Shown here piece after piece: positions 55,039 through 64,000 of a DNA stretch of 64,000 nucleotides. The stretch is from assembly GCF_008364555.1 (NCBI RefSeq), contig NZ_VTUC01000001.1, positions 310,001 through 374,000 of the forward strand. The letters are read 5' to 3'. Positions within the stretch are counted from its first letter, which is position 1; every line of letters starts with the position of its first letter. The position numbers and the translations under genes were made by a program. This stretch comes from Enterobacter vonholyi (GTDB lineage Bacteria; Pseudomonadota; Gammaproteobacteria; Enterobacterales; Enterobacteriaceae). The notes below the pieces were generated by a model. The model made no database searches. It was given only the letters and a program-made list of their open reading frames with translations, and was not told where the DNA came from.

Positions 55039-55285
55039 AACAACTCCGGCAGGAAAAAAAGACATCCTCTCACAGTTTTACGGCCAGGTCTGTGGCAGAT
55101 ACGGAAATTCTGAAACGCGACGCAATTTCACTTAAGTTAATAAATTGTGACGTGCTGCAGAAATCAACAATCCAGGAGGATTCCGGCGCGTAAATTACCA
55201 CGATTCTGATATTGACAAATGCGATGACCTGTCAAACTCACCCTGTACGAAGCGTATTAACAGAGCGATTTATCCGGAGGTCATC

Positions 55286-55585
55286 ATGGCTGACTTTACA
55301 TTGTCGAAACCGATTTTTGGCGGAAAACCAAAAACCTCTACGGCGGGTAATATCGCGTATGCCCTGTTTGTCCTGTTTTGCTTCTGGGCCGGCTCTCAGC
55401 TGCTCAATATGCTGGTGCATGCGCCAGGCGTTTATGAACATCTGATGCAGGTGCAGGATAACGGACGCCCGCGAGTTGAGATTGGCTTTGGCGTCAGCAC
55501 CCTGTTCGGCCTGATCCCCTTCCTCGCGGGATGTATGATTCTGGGCGTTGTGGCATTAGTGCTGCGCTTTCGCCGCCGCCGTTAA
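55286..55585 (+). CDS. yaiY: inner membrane protein YaiY (DUF2755)
   Basis: YaiY is a 99-residue membrane protein of unknown function with two transmembrane helices (about 22-45 and 72-94) and an arginine-rich C-terminus (RFRRRR). The ATG follows GGAGGTCATC. Its TAA overlaps the stop of convergent yaiW in TTAA. Confidence 0.92.
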   Translation: MADFTLSKPIFGGKPKTSTAGNIAYALFVLFCFWAGSQLLNMLVHAPGVYEHLMQVQDNGRPRVEIGFGVSTLFGLIPFLAGCMILGVVALVLRFRRRR

Positions 55586-56679
55586 AGCCCCATACAGCGA
55601 GCCCGGCGATCGTCCACGCGTTTTGCAAACCACGCAGTGGTCAGGTTACGCGTGATCTTCGGGCTTTCCAGCTGAATACCCGGCAGGATAGCCCTCGGTA
55701 ACGTTTTCCCGCTTTTCTGCTCTGCGAGCGCAAACACCTTCTTGTACAGATCCGTTCTCTCAAAGGTCAGACTATCGCCTTTCTCAAGCTGACGGCGAAT
55801 GTCGCTGTTGCTCAGACCCAGCGTTCTCGAAAGTTTCCGTACGGCAAGCTCAGTGCTCCCCGCCTCGCTGCTGCCGTAAGCGATGAGATCGCCGTCCAGC
55901 GCGAGCTTGACGCCGCTTGCGCGGCTGACCGCACTCTGGAATGCCGCATTACGGCTGGCATACCAGCCGGCGTTAAAGTCGGCAAAGCGGTACAGCGGCT
56001 CATCGTAGTTCGCCGGGTAGTTCAACAGGTGATACGTGCCGAACCACAGTCCTCCGCGCAGGGAGAAGACCTCCTGACGCACCGTACCGTCGATTTTCCA
56101 CGGATAGCCGTCGGTGTGTTTCTCCGCGAACGCGATGCTTACCTGCATCGGACCGCCGGTGTGGACCGGGTTCAGGGAGCCAAACAGCTTCTGCCCCATT
56201 GGGACCATGCTGATGAAATCATCAAAGATGGCGCTAAGCTGTTTTTCGGTTTTCACCGTATCCAGCCGTTCGCTGTAGCTTTTGCCGTTCGGCGAGGTGA
56301 TTTTAAGCGCGGTATGCACGAGGAACACCGGGATATGCATGGACTCCGCGCGGCGGTCGATCTCTTTCCAGGCGATTTTGTTCAGACCCGGCACAGCCGG
56401 ATCTGACTGGTACATTGACTCTTGCTGCGCCACCGCCAGCACCGAACAGATGTTCTCCTCGGTCGGCGCGATCTTTTGGCTTTCAAAGGTTTTTGCCAGC
56501 GCGTCTGCCCACGCATTGCGATCCTTTACGCTGGCGGGCATTTTCTGCCGCACAACGCTCGCCACATCGACGGGCTTCTCGCCCTTTTTGAGCGGAGCGG
56601 CCCCCTTTTCGGCACAGCCTGCCAGTACAAAAGCGGCCAGAATAGTCAACGGTAACGCGCGCGGTACAGCAAAAGACAT
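55582..56679 (-). CDS. yaiW: lipoprotein YaiW
   Basis: YaiW is a 365-residue outer-membrane lipoprotein with the lipobox LAGC and acylated Cys22. In E. coli it is co-transcribed with sbmA and contributes to sensitivity to proline-rich antimicrobial peptides. The DUF1615 region ([20 protein letters not shown] onward) covers almost the whole mature protein. It begins 14 bases after sbmA, supporting an operon. Confidence 0.94.
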   Translation of the reverse strand: MSFAVPRALPLTILAAFVLAGCAEKGAAPLKKGEKPVDVASVVRQKMPASVKDRNAWADALAKTFESQKIAPTEENICSVLAVAQQESMYQSDPAVPGLNKIAWKEIDRRAESMHIPVFLVHTALKITSPNGKSYSERLDTVKTEKQLSAIFDDFISMVPMGQKLFGSLNPVHTGGPMQVSIAFAEKHTDGYPWKIDGTVRQEVFSLRGGLWFGTYHLLNYPANYDEPLYRFADFNAGWYASRNAAFQSAVSRASGVKLALDGDLIAYGSSEAGSTELAVRKLSRTLGLSNSDIRRQLEKGDSLTFERTDLYKKVFALAEQKSGKTLPRAILPGIQLESPKITRNLTTAWFAKRVDDRRARCMGL

Positions 56680-56693
56680 AGCAACTTCCTGTA

Positions 56694-57914
56694 TTAGCTA
56701 AATGTGTTGGTGACTTCCTGCAGGTCACGATCGTCCAGCTCGCGTTCAAAGCTGCGCAGACGTTTGTAGATGGACATCAGTTCTACCAGCGTGGTCCAGG
56801 AGCTGATCAGGTACTGGAACGACCCGCGAACCTGACCGAAAACGTTGGTGATCTGCGTCATCAGACCGAGCGTAATCGTACCCGCAACAATGGACGGAAA
56901 CAGCAGGAACAAACCGAAAACGTTATCCACCTGCAGATACAAAATACGCGCGATGTTGAAATACATATAGTGGAAGTAAAGACGGAAATAGTTACGACGC
57001 ACGGCGCCAAACAGCTCGCGGACGGTCGGCGGCGAGGCGCGGTTGGCATCGTCTTCGCCATAAACCAGCTCTTTACGGTATGCGGCTTCGACGCGTTGAT
57101 TTTTAAACTCCAGACCCGGCAGTTTGATCCCCACCACCGCCAGCAGGCCCGTCCCCATCAGCGACCAAACGATCGCGGCAATCACCAGACCATACGGAAT
57201 ATGGCCGACAATCGGCAGATCCGGTACATGCGCCGAGAGCGTTACCAGCACCGGCAGGAAGGCAATCAGCGTCATAATGGCGTTGATAAAGCTGACGCCC
57301 ATGTCTTCAAGCGTGGAGGCAAAACGCATGGTGTCTTCCTGCACACGCTGTGCGGCACCTTCGATATGGCGCAGGTGCTGCCAGTGCGCCATATAATGTT
57401 CGTTCATCGCGGTACGCCAGCGGAAAACGTAGTGGCTGACGAAGAAATTGTTCATCACGCCGATGATAACCGCAATCAGGGCGATGCCGAGGAAGACGCC
57501 AACTTCATGGTAGAACTGATTGATGGTCACCTTATGCGGTGAGCTCAGCGCGGTCTGGATCAGATCGTAGAACGGCGCATACCAGGCGTTAACCGCCACG
57601 CCCACTTCCACCAGGAACCAGGTGACGAAGATAATCAGCGATGTGCCGAGGATCGACCAGTACTGCCAGCGGTGCGGAGAATAGACAAACCAAAAAAGGG
57701 CAAACAGCCCTACGCACACCGTGTAGTAGGCATAAAACAGCAGGTAGCTGAGTGACCAGAAGCGCGCCGCGCTAATCGGTACCTCGCCTGTCGCTCCCGT
57801 GATGCGCGTCAGCCATTCGCCGCCGCCCGCCTGCCAGAAAATGACAGCGATGAGTGCCCAAATAAATGCCGACAGGAAAAAAGGCCCCGGCTTTGGGAAA
57901 AAAGACTTAAACAT
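56694..57914 (-). CDS. sbmA: peptide antibiotic transporter SbmA
   Basis: SbmA is a 406-residue inner-membrane dimeric transporter that takes up microcins B17 and J25, bleomycin and proline-rich peptides using the proton gradient. It has about seven hydrophobic helices and no ABC nucleotide-binding domain. The segment [10 protein letters not shown] appears here as [19 protein letters not shown]. It is first in sbmA-yaiW. Confidence 0.97.
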   Translation of the reverse strand: MFKSFFPKPGPFFLSAFIWALIAVIFWQAGGGEWLTRITGATGEVPISAARFWSLSYLLFYAYYTVCVGLFALFWFVYSPHRWQYWSILGTSLIIFVTWFLVEVGVAVNAWYAPFYDLIQTALSSPHKVTINQFYHEVGVFLGIALIAVIIGVMNNFFVSHYVFRWRTAMNEHYMAHWQHLRHIEGAAQRVQEDTMRFASTLEDMGVSFINAIMTLIAFLPVLVTLSAHVPDLPIVGHIPYGLVIAAIVWSLMGTGLLAVVGIKLPGLEFKNQRVEAAYRKELVYGEDDANRASPPTVRELFGAVRRNYFRLYFHYMYFNIARILYLQVDNVFGLFLLFPSIVAGTITLGLMTQITNVFGQVRGSFQYLISSWTTLVELMSIYKRLRSFERELDDRDLQEVTNTFS

Positions 57915-58029
57915 AATGCTTCCTTCTTGTTGTTATGGCTGTTGCTGTGCACAACACGTTACCAAACGAAATACCTGCCCAAGCCAGCCTCCCGGCTCAG
58001 GCAAAAAGGTCAGACCCGAGGGTTGATTA

Positions 58030-58563
58030 TTAGTTCGCTTTCCAGTTTTTGAGAATTGTTTCGGTGCGTTTCACTGCGAGAGGGTTCGCCGGTGCGATGA
58101 AGTTACGCCAGACGTCGTTGTGATGGTTAATCAGGATCTGTGCTTCAGCAGCCGGGCGGTTGGATGTGGTATGGGCATCTTCCGCCACGGTAATGTGATA
58201 ACCCCGGCTAACGCCGTTCTTGATCGTCGCATCGACGCAGTAATCGGTGGCGCAGCCGCAGATGACAAACTCGCGAATGCCCTGGTCACGCAGCAGCGTC
58301 TCAAGCGCCGTGTTGTAAAAGGCATCACAGGCCGTTTTGGTCACGTAAAGCGCGTCAGCGGGCTGATGGAGTTCAGGCAGTAGCGCAAACCCTTCACTTC
58401 CCTCTTCCAGCCCTCCGGCTTCGGTGTGCTGAATAAAAATCACCTTGTCGGCAGCCTGCGTAAGCTGGTTGATCAGAGACACACACTTTTCGCGCTGATG
58501 ACGAGGGGTTTCAAATACCCCGTTCTGCATATCGACAACCATAACCACACGCTTCTCAGACAT
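58030..58563 (-). CDS. isochorismatase-family cysteine hydrolase
   Basis: A 177-residue hydrolase of the isochorismatase/nicotinamidase fold. The catalytic triad is visible as D11 (VVDMQNGVF), K76 (YVTKTACDAF) and C109 (GCATDYCVDAT), with the usual non-proline cis-peptide region in ICGCATD. The substrate is not evident; it is not a siderophore-cluster gene here. The start MSEKRVV follows CGGAGAACGGT. It is divergent from ampH; E. coli has sbmA directly beside ampH. Confidence 0.87.
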   Translation of the reverse strand: MSEKRVVMVVDMQNGVFETPRHQREKCVSLINQLTQAADKVIFIQHTEAGGLEEGSEGFALLPELHQPADALYVTKTACDAFYNTALETLLRDQGIREFVICGCATDYCVDATIKNGVSRGYHITVAEDAHTTSNRPAAEAQILINHHNDVWRNFIAPANPLAVKRTETILKNWKAN

Positions 58564-58767
58564 ACCGTTCTCCGTAAGATTGAGTGACACTGGTGCTTAT
58601 CATAAGCCCGATGTCACAAAATGGGAGATGGCTCGTAAGTAAATTGTTCATATTTACCCATGGTTACGTTTTTCTCGCTATCGTTATGCAATTCGGGGCA
58701 TTGCGCGGTACCGTTTAGTAGTATAAATACCCATTACTTTCCTATTTCACTTCATGGATGCTTTTCG

Positions 58768-59928
58768 TTGAAACGTTGTCTGCTCTCTTTTGCCGCGCTG
58801 TGTGCGGTGAGCTTTTCTACCGCCCAGGCAGCCCAACCGCTGACGGCACCCGTTTTAGCTTCTGATATTGCCGATCGCTACGCGAACCTTATCTATTACG
58901 GCAGCGGCGCAACCGGGATGGCGATGGTCGTCATTGACGGCAACCAGCGCGTGTTCCGCAGCTTTGGTGAAACGCGCCCAGGAAATAATGTTCACCCGCA
59001 GCTGGATTCCGTTATCCGCATCGCGTCCTTAACCAAGCTGATGACCAGCGAAATGCTGGTGAAACTGCTCGACCAGGGCGTGGTGAAACTCGACGACCCG
59101 CTCAGCAAATATGCGCCTCCAGGCGCCCGGGTTCCAACCTATCAGGGTACGCCGATTCGCCTTGTGAACCTTGCCACCCACACCAGCGCCCTGCCGCGTG
59201 AGCAGCCGGGCGGGGCGGCGCACCGTGACGTATTTGTCTGGCCAACGCGCGACCAGCGCTGGAGCTATCTGAGTACCGCCACGCTGAAGGCGGCTCCGGG
59301 GTCGCAAGCCTCTTATTCAAACCTGGCCTTTGACCTGCTGGCGGACGCCCTTTCAACGGCGGCTGGCAAACCTTATACGCAGCTGTTTGAAGAGCAGATA
59401 ACCCGTCCGCTGGGCATGAAAGACACCACCTTTACCCCATCCCCGGATCAGTGCCGTCGCCTGATGGTGGCGGAGAAAGGCGCAAGCCCCTGTAATAACA
59501 CGCTCGCGGCCGTGGGCAGCGGTGGGGTCTATTCCACGCCTGGCGACATGATGCGCTGGATGCAGCAGTTCCTTTCCTCGGATTTCTACGCTCGCAGCAG
59601 CCAGGCCGATCGTATGCAAACCCTGATTTATCAGCGTACTCAGCTGCACCGCGTCATCGGGATGGACGTGCCGGGTAAAGCCGATGCGCTCGGCATGGGC
59701 TGGGTCTATATGGCACCGAAAAATGGCCGTCCGGGTATTATTCAGAAAACCGGCGGCGGCGGTGGATTCATCACCTATATGGCCATGATCCCGCAGTCAA
59801 ACGTGGGCGCATTTGTGGTGGTCACCCGCTCCCCGCATACGCGTTTCGTCAATATGAGTGACGGGATTAATAACCTGGTGGCTGAGCTGAGCGCCAATAA
59901 AGCCCAGGTGCTTACCGCGTCCAACTGA
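58768..59928 (+). CDS. ampH: penicillin-binding protein/DD-carboxypeptidase AmpH
   Basis: AmpH is a periplasmic class-C beta-lactamase-like PBP with DD-carboxypeptidase and endopeptidase activity on peptidoglycan. It has 386 residues including a signal peptide (about 1-22, ending AQA-AQP). The active-site motifs are SLTK, YSN and KTGGGG. The start is TTG (LKRCLLSFAAL), chosen because nearby ATGs are out of frame and upstream frame lacks homology. Confidence 0.94.
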   Translation: MKRCLLSFAALCAVSFSTAQAAQPLTAPVLASDIADRYANLIYYGSGATGMAMVVIDGNQRVFRSFGETRPGNNVHPQLDSVIRIASLTKLMTSEMLVKLLDQGVVKLDDPLSKYAPPGARVPTYQGTPIRLVNLATHTSALPREQPGGAAHRDVFVWPTRDQRWSYLSTATLKAAPGSQASYSNLAFDLLADALSTAAGKPYTQLFEEQITRPLGMKDTTFTPSPDQCRRLMVAEKGASPCNNTLAAVGSGGVYSTPGDMMRWMQQFLSSDFYARSSQADRMQTLIYQRTQLHRVIGMDVPGKADALGMGWVYMAPKNGRPGIIQKTGGGGGFITYMAMIPQSNVGAFVVVTRSPHTRFVNMSDGINNLVAELSANKAQVLTASN

Positions 59929-60092
59929 TATTAATATTCCGTGGGCAAGCGGTTGATGTTAAACCGTTTGCTCCGAACGACACCGTTCCTGCAGTCTTGC
60001 ATGATCTATCGGTAAACCGCCCACTTTAATAAACACCTAACAACGCTTTCGGGTACACTAGCCTTCTTTGTTCCACAAACATCAGGCATACC

Positions 60093-61067
60093 ATGACCGA
60101 TTTAATTGCACGTCCCCGCCGCCTGCGCAAGTCACCTGCACTGCGCGCTATGTTTGAAGAGACAACCCTGACCTTAAACGATCTGGTGTTGCCGATTTTT
60201 GTTGAAGAAGAGATCGATGACTACAAAGCCATCGAAGCCATGCCGGGCGTAATGCGCATTCCGGAGAAGTATCTGGCGCGTGAGATTGAACGCATCGCCA
60301 ACGCGGGTATCCGCTCGGTGATGACCTTCGGCATCTCCCACCATACCGACGCCACCGGCAGCGACGCGTGGAAAGAAGATGGTCTCGTCGCCCGCATGTC
60401 CCGCATCTGCAAAGAGACCGTGCCGGAAATGGTGGTGATGTCCGACACCTGCTTCTGCGAATATACCTCTCACGGCCATTGCGGTGTGCTGTGCGATCAC
60501 GGCGTGGATAACGATGCCACCCTGCTGAACCTTGGCAAACAGGCTGTGGTCGCTGCCGCAGCAGGTGCGGATTTCATCGCGCCATCTGCCGCAATGGACG
60601 GACAGGTTCAGGCGATTCGTCAGGCGCTGGACGCGGCCGGTTTCACCGACACCGCCATCATGTCTTACTCCACCAAATTCGCCTCCTCCTTCTACGGCCC
60701 GTTCCGCGAAGCGGCGGGAACGGCGCTGAAAGGCGATCGTAAAACCTATCAGATGAACCCGCTGAACCGTCGGGAAGCGATTCGTGAATCCCTGCTCGAT
60801 GAAGCCCAGGGCGCAGACTGCCTGATGGTGAAACCGGCTGGCGCGTATCTCGATATCCTGCGCGACATCCGCGAGCGCACCGAGCTGCCGCTGGGCGCTT
60901 ATCAGGTGAGCGGCGAGTACGCGATGATCAAATTCGCCGCCCTGGCGGGTGCCATTGATGAAGAAAAAGTGATCCTGGAAAGCCTCGGCGCGATCAAACG
61001 CGCGGGCGCGGATCTGATCTTCAGCTACTTCGCGCTGGATCTGGCCGAGAAAAAAATTCTGCGTTAA
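60093..61067 (+). CDS. hemB: delta-aminolevulinic acid dehydratase (porphobilinogen synthase)
   Basis: HemB joins two 5-aminolevulinate molecules to porphobilinogen in heme synthesis. It has 324 residues, as in E. coli. The zinc cysteines are in [15 protein letters not shown], and the Schiff-base lysines in [11 protein letters not shown] and [11 protein letters not shown]. It lies 164 bases after ampH; that gap holds a 10-bp hairpin at 59945-59971 without a T-tract. Confidence 0.98.
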   Translation: MTDLIARPRRLRKSPALRAMFEETTLTLNDLVLPIFVEEEIDDYKAIEAMPGVMRIPEKYLAREIERIANAGIRSVMTFGISHHTDATGSDAWKEDGLVARMSRICKETVPEMVVMSDTCFCEYTSHGHCGVLCDHGVDNDATLLNLGKQAVVAAAAGADFIAPSAAMDGQVQAIRQALDAAGFTDTAIMSYSTKFASSFYGPFREAAGTALKGDRKTYQMNPLNRREAIRESLLDEAQGADCLMVKPAGAYLDILRDIRERTELPLGAYQVSGEYAMIKFAALAGAIDEEKVILESLGAIKRAGADLIFSYFALDLAEKKILR

Positions 61068-61077
61068 TCCTTTTTAG

Positions 61078-61108
61078 CGCCGGGTGGCGGCTTCGCCTAG
61101 CCCGGCCT
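61078..61108. repeat. REP element downstream of hemB
   Basis: CGCCGGGTGGCGGCTTCG with CCTAGCCCGGCCT forms a REP-type palindrome. It lies between hemB and the acyltransferase fusion. Confidence 0.82.
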
Positions 61109-61194
61109 GTTCTCTGCTCAAATCTTCACCCAACTGCAATACAACCGACATCTGCGCCTTCTACTGTCTTCGCAAGACGGCAGGAGGAGTGACC

Positions 61195-62907
61195 ATGTTT
61201 AGCCTCGATAGCGTTCTCGACGATCTTTGGCCTCAGGCGAGGCCCGCACCCTGGCAAAAAAGTCTATTAAAAAGACTGTTCTACGAAGACGAATTTCAGC
61301 AATTTGCCGCAGCACACCGCCACCTGAAAGGACTGGATATGGTGGAGCAAGTTCTGGAGCACCTTGATATTCTCTGCACCGTTTCCGCCCGCGATCTTGA
61401 ACAAATCCCCGAACATGGCCCGCTGGTCATTATTGCCAACCACCCGACGGGTACACTGGACGGCCTGGCGCTGATGTACGCCGTCTCCCGCGTGCGGCGC
61501 GATGTTAAAGTCGTGACCAACCGGATGCTGACCCACCTTGAGCCCCTCAGCTCGCTGTTTATTCCGGTGGACAATATGGGCGGCAGGACGGCGAAATCGT
61601 CCCTGGTGCAGATGGAACAGCATCTGCAAAACGCGGGCGTGCTGATCTTCTTCCCGGCCGGAGAAGTTTCCCGCCCTACGCGCAAGGGCATTCGCGATAA
61701 GAAATGGCACTCCGGCTTTATCAAACTCGCCAGCAAGCTGCGCGCCCCGCTGCTGCCGGTGCATATTCAGGCGCATAACAGCCTGCTCTTCTATGCCAGC
61801 ACGCTGGTCTCCCCGACGCTGTCGATGCTGCTGCTGATGCAGCAGATGTTCCGCCGCCGCCACAGCCAACTGCCGATTAAGATCGGCCAGCAGATCGCCT
61901 GGCATCACTGGCACAGCGCCACCCTTTCGTCGCGTGAGATGGCCGAGCAGTGCCGTCAGCACGTGATGCGTCTTGGCAAGGGATTGCCTGGGGTCTTTAA
62001 AACCCAGTGCGCGATTGCCCGTCCGGAAGACAGGGCCACACTGAAACGCGCGCTGGCGAAGGCCGAGAGCCTGGGAAAAACCAGCGACGGTAAAAGCATC
62101 TATCTTTGGCAGCGAAACGGCCAGGAAGACGCCCCGCTGCTGCGCGAGCTGGGCCGCCTGCGCGAGATTGCCTTTCGCGCGGTGGAGGAAGGGAGCGGCA
62201 AACGCCGGGACACCGACAGCTACGACGATGATTATCTGCACCTAATCCTGTGGGATGAGGAGGATCTGGAGATCGTCGGGGCGTATCGCTTTATGCCGAC
62301 GGCCATGCAGATCGAAAAGCGCGGCGTTGAGGGGTTGTACAGCTATAGCCTGTTTCACTACGACGACAAAATGCAGGACGTACTGGAACACGGTATTGAG
62401 CTGGGGCGCAGCTTTATCCAGCCGCGCTACTGGGGACGCCGCGGCCTGGACTATTTATGGTCCGGCATTGGGGCCTATCTGGCGCGTTATCCGCACTACC
62501 GCTACCTGTTTGGCCCGGTCTCCATTTCCGGCGGCTTACCGCCTGCCGCGCGGGATCTGCTGGTGGCATTTTATCGCCTGTGGTTCCCGGCGACGCATCC
62601 GCTCGCCGCCTCACGTCAACCGTATCCCGCATCGCTGCCGGACGTGCTCGCGCAGTTTGGCGGCGTGGATTACGTGGACGATCTAACAAAGCTGAAATCC
62701 CTGCTCGGTAATCTTGGGTGCGGTATTCCGCCGCTCTACAAGCAATATTCCGAGCTGTGCGAGCCCGGCGGCGTGCAGTTTATTGATTTTGGCAGCGACC
62801 CGGCGTTCAACAACTGTATTGACGGGCTGGTGCTGGTGGATTTGTGTTATCTGAAGGCGAACCGCTATCAGCGGTATATTGAGGCGCATTTACAGCCCTC
62901 TCCCTAA
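61195..62907 (+). CDS. fused PlsC-like / GNAT-like acyltransferase, OlsF-like (ornithine lipid synthase candidate)
   Basis: A 570-residue two-domain protein. The N-terminal part is a PlsC-type O-acyltransferase: IANHPTGTLDG places H83 and D89, and FFPAGEVSRPT is the phosphate-site block. The C-terminal part (about 320-460) is an OlsB/hemolysin-type N-acyltransferase: LREIAFRAVEEG, then WDEEDLEIVGAYRF, and YWGRRGLDYLW. This order matches OlsF of Serratia, which makes ornithine lipids with both activities. The start MFSLDSVLDDLW follows AGGAGGAGTGACC; the longer frame lacks homology. E. coli K-12 has no such gene between hemB and tauD. The product is inferred. Confidence 0.8.
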   Translation: MFSLDSVLDDLWPQARPAPWQKSLLKRLFYEDEFQQFAAAHRHLKGLDMVEQVLEHLDILCTVSARDLEQIPEHGPLVIIANHPTGTLDGLALMYAVSRVRRDVKVVTNRMLTHLEPLSSLFIPVDNMGGRTAKSSLVQMEQHLQNAGVLIFFPAGEVSRPTRKGIRDKKWHSGFIKLASKLRAPLLPVHIQAHNSLLFYASTLVSPTLSMLLLMQQMFRRRHSQLPIKIGQQIAWHHWHSATLSSREMAEQCRQHVMRLGKGLPGVFKTQCAIARPEDRATLKRALAKAESLGKTSDGKSIYLWQRNGQEDAPLLRELGRLREIAFRAVEEGSGKRRDTDSYDDDYLHLILWDEEDLEIVGAYRFMPTAMQIEKRGVEGLYSYSLFHYDDKMQDVLEHGIELGRSFIQPRYWGRRGLDYLWSGIGAYLARYPHYRYLFGPVSISGGLPPAARDLLVAFYRLWFPATHPLAASRQPYPASLPDVLAQFGGVDYVDDLTKLKSLLGNLGCGIPPLYKQYSELCEPGGVQFIDFGSDPAFNNCIDGLVLVDLCYLKANRYQRYIEAHLQPSP

Positions 62908-62931
62908 AAGGGAGAGGGTTAGGGTAAGGGG
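62896..62931. repeat. CCCTCTCCC-arm palindromic repeat, copy 4
   Basis: CCCTCTCCC-TAAAA-GGGAGAGGG is followed by TTAGGGTAAGGGG. Its left arm forms the last codons of the acyltransferase gene (LQPSP), and it ends just before the tauD stop. Confidence 0.85.
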
Positions 62932-62932
62932 A

Positions 62933-63784
62933 TCAAGGCGCACGATAAAACGGCTTATCGCCCAAAATCGTCGCCCGCTGCATAATCCGGCGTTGCGGAA
63001 GATAGTCCGCATTGGCGTAGTGCTGCGTCACGCGGTTATCCCAGATCGCCAGGTCATTCTCCTGCCAGCGCCAGCGTACCTGGAACTCCGGTTTGGTGAT
63101 ATGCGCGAACAGGAAACCTAACAGCGCCTCGCTCTCTTTCTCGGACACATCCACAATGCGCGTCGTGAATCCTTCGTTCACAAACAGCGCCTGCTTGCCC
63201 GTGACCGGATGGGTCCGCACCACCGGGTGCAGCAGCGGAGGATGTTTCGCAACCGCCTCCTGCCAGCGCTGATGTTCCTCTTCACTCTTGCGATACTTGT
63301 ATTCCTGGAATGATTTTTTGAAGTCGTGCTCCGCCCGCAGACCGCTCAGCAGCGTCCGGAACGGCACTGACAGCGCCTCATACGCCGCAATCCCGCTGGC
63401 CCACAGCGTATCGCCTCCCGTATCCGGCAGCAGCTTCGCCGCCAGAATCGCCCCCGCAGGCGGCGTCTCGATAAAGGTTACGTCGGTATGCCAGTTGTCG
63501 TTGTCCGGCGGATTATCGTTGTGGGTGTCGAGGACGATAATCTCCTCCACCCCTTCCGCATGCGGATAGACGGGGTGAATATGCAGATCGCCAAAGCGCA
63601 GGGCCAGCGCGCGCTGCTGCTGCGGAGTGATCGCCTGCTCGCGCAGGAATACTACCTGATGACGCAGCACCGCGTGGTATAGCTGCTCGAACTGGTTATC
63701 ACTCAGCGGACGGGTCACATCCAGGCCTGATACCTGTGCGCCAATGTACGGCCCCAGCGGGGTAATGGTCAGACGTTCACTCAT
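62933..63784 (-). CDS. tauD: taurine dioxygenase
   Basis: TauD is an Fe(II)/2-oxoglutarate oxygenase that releases sulfite from taurine during sulfur starvation. It has 283 residues, as in E. coli. The iron ligands are in WHTDVTFIE (HxD) and [11 protein letters not shown] (distal histidine), with the 2-oxoglutarate arginine in LPQRRIMQR. It overlaps tauC by four bases; the tau operon promoter lies outside the window. Confidence 0.97.
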   Translation of the reverse strand: MSERLTITPLGPYIGAQVSGLDVTRPLSDNQFEQLYHAVLRHQVVFLREQAITPQQQRALALRFGDLHIHPVYPHAEGVEEIIVLDTHNDNPPDNDNWHTDVTFIETPPAGAILAAKLLPDTGGDTLWASGIAAYEALSVPFRTLLSGLRAEHDFKKSFQEYKYRKSEEEHQRWQEAVAKHPPLLHPVVRTHPVTGKQALFVNEGFTTRIVDVSEKESEALLGFLFAHITKPEFQVRWRWQENDLAIWDNRVTQHYANADYLPQRRIMQRATILGDKPFYRAP

Positions 63785-64000
63785 TGTATTTCTCCATGCC
63801 AGGGCGTCAGGCGACGCTGTAACGCGCGCAGCCCCAGTTCTAATCCGAAGGCGATCGCGGCGATCACCGCGATCCCAGCCAGCACCACGTCAGTCGCCAG
63901 GAACTCCCCCGCCGACTGCACCATAAAGCCAAGGCCGCGCGTGGCCGCAATAAGCTCTGCGGCCACCAGCGTGGACCAGCCCACGCCAAGGCCGATGCGC
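63781..64000 (-). CDS. tauC: taurine ABC transporter permease TauC (5' part outside window)
   Basis: About 72 C-terminal residues are visible out of roughly 275. [23 protein letters not shown] is the EAA loop of the binding-protein-dependent permease (read in parts [15 protein letters not shown] and AATRGLGF), which contacts the ATPase TauB. One more membrane helix follows ([19 protein letters not shown]). The stop overlaps the tauD ATG. Confidence 0.95.
   Translation of the reverse strand, partial: RIGLGVGWSTLVAAELIAATRGLGFMVQSAGEFLATDVVLAGIAVIAAIAFGLELGLRALQRRLTPWHGEIQ

Noticed and set aside
59945..59971. Ten-base-pair hairpin after ampH considered as a terminator
   Set aside because: There is no T-tract after the stem on either strand, so it is mentioned only under hemB.

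Overview
The window is ordinary chromosome from a member of the Enterobacteriaceae. Protein sequences and gene order match, gene by gene, the E. coli region that runs from cyoABCDE to tauABCD, but divergence from E. coli and several extra genes point to Enterobacter or a near relative (Lelliottia, Klebsiella group). That genus call is inference from remembered protein sequences, not a database search. I see no phage, insertion sequence, CRISPR array, tRNA or rRNA gene.

Layout. 1-3.4 kb: 3' part of the cytochrome bo3 oxidase operon (cyoB partial, cyoC, cyoD, cyoE). 3.5-9 kb: yajR, yajQ, panE-yajL, thiI. 8.7-12.8 kb: xseB-ispA-dxs (isoprenoid precursors) and yajO. 12.9-16.5 kb, minus strand: nrdR-ribD-ribH-nusB-thiL (riboflavin, thiamine, antitermination). 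16.6-19.5 kb: yajI, the nucleoside channel gene tsx, and an accessory pair of WYL-type regulator and VOC protein. 19.6-25.1 kb, minus strand: queA-tgt-yajC-secD-secF (queuosine tRNA modification and Sec export). 25.2-30.5 kb: acpH, then an accessory block of a 2-Cys peroxiredoxin and two membrane proteins (DUF3999, DUF2339). 30.6-37.8 kb, minus strand: phoB-phoR, brnQ, proY, malZ. 38-44.3 kb: sbcD-sbcC, mak, rdgC. 44.4-47.9 kb: ppnP, aroL-yaiA-aroM, yaiI, proC. 47.9-51.3 kb, minus strand: iraP, phoA, psiF, dgcC. 51.5-56.7 kb: an MFS pump, an extensin-like (LAS metallopeptidase-like) protein, ddlA/yaiZ, yaiY/yaiW. 56.7-61 kb: sbmA, an isochorismatase-family hydrolase, ampH, hemB. 61.2-62.9 kb: a fused acyltransferase resembling the ornithine-lipid synthase OlsF. 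62.9-64 kb: tauD and the end of tauC.

Shared control is visible. PhoB boxes lie upstream of both phoB and phoA. Two tandem MalT boxes and a well-spaced -10 sit upstream of malZ. Good sigma70 elements precede the peroxiredoxin gene and the queA operon.

Compared with the remembered E. coli order, pgpA is absent from between thiL and yajO, araJ from between sbcC and mak, and yajD from between secF and tsx. Palindromic repeats occupy several of those junctions. Two repeat families are present: classical REP/BIME elements, and a second palindrome with a CCCTCTCCC arm that occurs four times.

The best candidates for a second look are the OlsF-like fusion, the LAS-metallopeptidase-like gene divergent from the D-Ala-D-Ala ligase gene ddlA, the 24-bp operator-like palindrome before the VOC/WYL pair, a hairpin that encloses the yajO ribosome-binding site, and the DUF3999/DUF2339 membrane pair. 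None of these amounts to a proven new system.
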